This document shows positions 3,819 to 5,215 of a stretch of 5,215 bases of DNA, piece by piece. Origin of the DNA: Bacillota bacterium (GTDB lineage Bacteria; Bacillota; Clostridia; Acetivibrionales; DSM-1351); assembly GCA_023436515.1 (NCBI GenBank), contig JAEZIV010000365.1, forward strand, positions 1 through 5,215, written 5' to 3'. The notes beneath the pieces are model-generated. The model had not been told where the DNA came from and did not search any database. It saw only the letters and a program-made list of their open reading frames with translations. The translations under genes were made by a program, and so were the position numbers. How positions within the stretch are numbered: the stretch's first letter is position 1; every line of letters starts with the position of its first letter.

Positions 3819-5215
3819 ATGAAAAAGAATATTGTAATTATTGGAGCAGGGTATGCGGGCATACTCACCGCTAAAAAGCTTGCGAAGAAATTCAGAAAAA
3901 ATGAAAATGTGGCAATAACCATTATTGATAAAAACCCTTTTCATACTATGCTGACCGAATTGCATGAGGTGGCTGCAAACCGTGTTGATGAAGACAGTGT
4001 TAAAATTAGCCTCAAAAAGGTTTTTGCCGGCAGAAAAGTTAATATTGTACTTGATACAATAAAGTCTATTGATTTTAATGGCCAAACAATATTAGGGGAA
4101 AATAATAAATATAATTATGATTATGTTGTAATTGCAGCCGGGTCAAAACCTACCTTTTTCGGTGTTCCGGGTGCTGAAGAGCATACCTTTAAGCTCTGGT
4201 CATATGATGATGCAGTTATATTGAGGGAGCATATACACAACTGCTTTAGAAAAGCAGCTGTTGAAACGAATCTTGAAAAAAAGAAACAGCTTTTATCCTT
4301 CTATGTTATCGGTGCAGGATTTACCGGTGTTGAGATGATAGGTGAGCTGGCAGAATATGTTCCCATTCTTTGTGAAAAGTATGAAATTGAAAGAGAACTG
4401 GTGGAACTGGTTAATGTAGATGTACTAAAAAGAGCCGTGCCAATACTTCCTGAAAAGCTATCTGCAAAAGTTGAAAAACGCCTTGCTAAAATGGGCGTAA
4501 AGATGATGCTTGATTCCGGCGTATGTGCTGTGGGAAAAAATTATATAGAAGTAAAAAAGAATGACAGGTGTACTAGACATGATGCCGGAACTATTATATG
4601 GACAGCCGGTATTGAGGGCTCCGACATAACCAATGAAGCCGCAAAAAATCTTCAGTCTGTAGGTAGAGGAAGAATAAAAACCGACCCTTACTTAAGATCA
4701 ATCGATAATGAGCAGGTCTATGTTGTTGGGGATAACATGTTCTTTATACCTGAGGGCGAAGAAAGACCTGTACCTCAAATGGTAGAAAATTGTGAGCATA
4801 GTGCTGCAACCTGTGCAGATAATATATATTCTGCCATAACGGGAAAAGGTGAGATGAAAGCTTACAAACCTTCCTTCCATGGAGTTATGGTATGTGTGGG
4901 GGGACGATATGGTGTGGCCAGAGTCGGACTTCCTAATTCCATGATGAATTTGCCTTCATTTTTGGCAATGTTTGCAAAGCATTTTATAAATATTATTTAC
5001 TTTATACAGGTACTTGGATGGAATAAGATTTTCAGTTATATAAGGCATGAGTTCTTTACCATCAGAAATAGCCGCAGCTTTGTAGGTGGGCATTTCTCAA
5101 ACAGAACGCCCAGCTTTCTTATGGTTCCGATCAGAATTTGGCTTGGGGCTGTATGGCTTTTTGAGGGCATAATGAAAATAACTGAAGGTTGGTTGACTAC
5201 GCCAAAGCTTACAGG
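3819..5215 (+). CDS. Type II NADH dehydrogenase-like FAD oxidoreductase with C-terminal DoxX/DoxD-like segment (3' truncated by window)
   Basis: An open frame of 465 full codons runs off the window. The first part is a two-dinucleotide-binding-domain flavoprotein: FAD motif G9-A-G-Y-A-G14 followed by an acidic strand end (I-I-D37), A-A-G-S-K-P near 108, the NAD(P)H motif G165-A-G-F-T-G-V-E172, W261-T-A-G, and the FAD-binding V-G-D305. This is the NDH-2 pattern: oxidation of NAD(P)H at the membrane face with electrons passed to a quinone or similar acceptor. The canonical A-Q-x-A-x-Q quinone-site segment is altered (P319-Q-M-V-E-N-C-E-H). A hydrophobic stretch at about 378-404 may anchor the protein. 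From about residue 434, beyond the usual NDH-2 end, P-I-R-I-W-L-G-A-V-W-L-F-E-G-I-M-K-I resembles the first helix of DoxX/DoxD proteins, suggesting a fused membrane domain. The start is fixed by GGAGG (3809-3813), five bases before ATG. The stop is outside the window. Confidence 0.88.
   Translation, partial: MKKNIVIIGAGYAGILTAKKLAKKFRKNENVAITIIDKNPFHTMLTELHEVAANRVDEDSVKISLKKVFAGRKVNIVLDTIKSIDFNGQTILGENNKYNYDYVVIAAGSKPTFFGVPGAEEHTFKLWSYDDAVILREHIHNCFRKAAVETNLEKKKQLLSFYVIGAGFTGVEMIGELAEYVPILCEKYEIERELVELVNVDVLKRAVPILPEKLSAKVEKRLAKMGVKMMLDSGVCAVGKNYIEVKKNDRCTRHDAGTIIWTAGIEGSDITNEAAKNLQSVGRGRIKTDPYLRSIDNEQVYVVGDNMFFIPEGEERPVPQMVENCEHSAATCADNIYSAITGKGEMKAYKPSFHGVMVCVGGRYGVARVGLPNSMMNLPSFLAMFAKHFINIIYFIQVLGWNKIFSYIRHEFFTIRNSRSFVGGHFSNRTPSFLMVPIRIWLGAVWLFEGIMKITEGWLTTPKLT

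Noticed and set aside
3126..4085. Minus-strand open frames opposite the IF-3-like and NDH-2-like genes
   Set aside because: They lie antisense to genes with clear family motifs and have no start signals of their own.

Overview
The window looks like chromosomal DNA of an anaerobic, low-GC Firmicute, most likely a clostridium (perhaps Ruminiclostridium-like; the genus is a guess). The grounds are AT-rich intergenic DNA, strong AGGAGG-type ribosome binding sites, simple U-tailed terminators, and small redox proteins typical of Clostridia (a DUF1858 redox-disulfide protein and a BFD-type [2Fe-2S] protein). I see no tRNA, rRNA, CRISPR array, transposase or phage gene.

Layout. (1) 1-237 (+) is the C-terminal end of a nitroreductase-family flavoprotein that starts before the window. 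(2) 375-578 (+) is a DUF1858 protein with a CxxC motif, closed by a terminator at 591-625. (3) 659-880 (+) is a BFD-like [2Fe-2S] protein, followed by a strong hairpin at 910-944 that probably ends transcription from both sides. (4) 959-2011 (-) is a DUF1646 membrane transporter. It has a promoter at 2272-2300 and a leader of about 250 nt. The leader contains a strong terminator hairpin and an overlapping, mutually exclusive hairpin. This is the arrangement expected of a riboswitch. The RNA class named after this gene family (DUF1646 motif, later reported as the Na+-I riboswitch) is the obvious candidate. (5) 2603-2800 (+) is a small zinc-ribbon protein with a Gly/Asn/Arg-rich tail, with its own promoter and a foldable 5' UTR. 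(6) 2938-3456 (+) is a translation initiation factor IF-3 homologue. It is divergent, probably starts at a non-AUG codon, and is not followed by rpmI and rplT, so it is probably a second, orphan IF-3. (7) 3819-5215 (+, cut by the window end) is a type II NADH dehydrogenase-like flavoprotein whose C-terminal end runs into what looks like a DoxX/DoxD-type membrane domain.

How they work together. The left third is a set of small redox genes. The transporter is controlled separately and probably responds to an ion. The zinc-ribbon and IF-3-like genes are each closed by their own hairpin and may both serve RNA or translation, but nothing in the sequence proves a joint pathway. The flavoprotein would oxidise NAD(P)H at the membrane. 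The window holds several single-gene units rather than one large operon. The best leads are the transporter leader RNA, the orphan IF-3 and the NDH-2/DoxX-like fusion.
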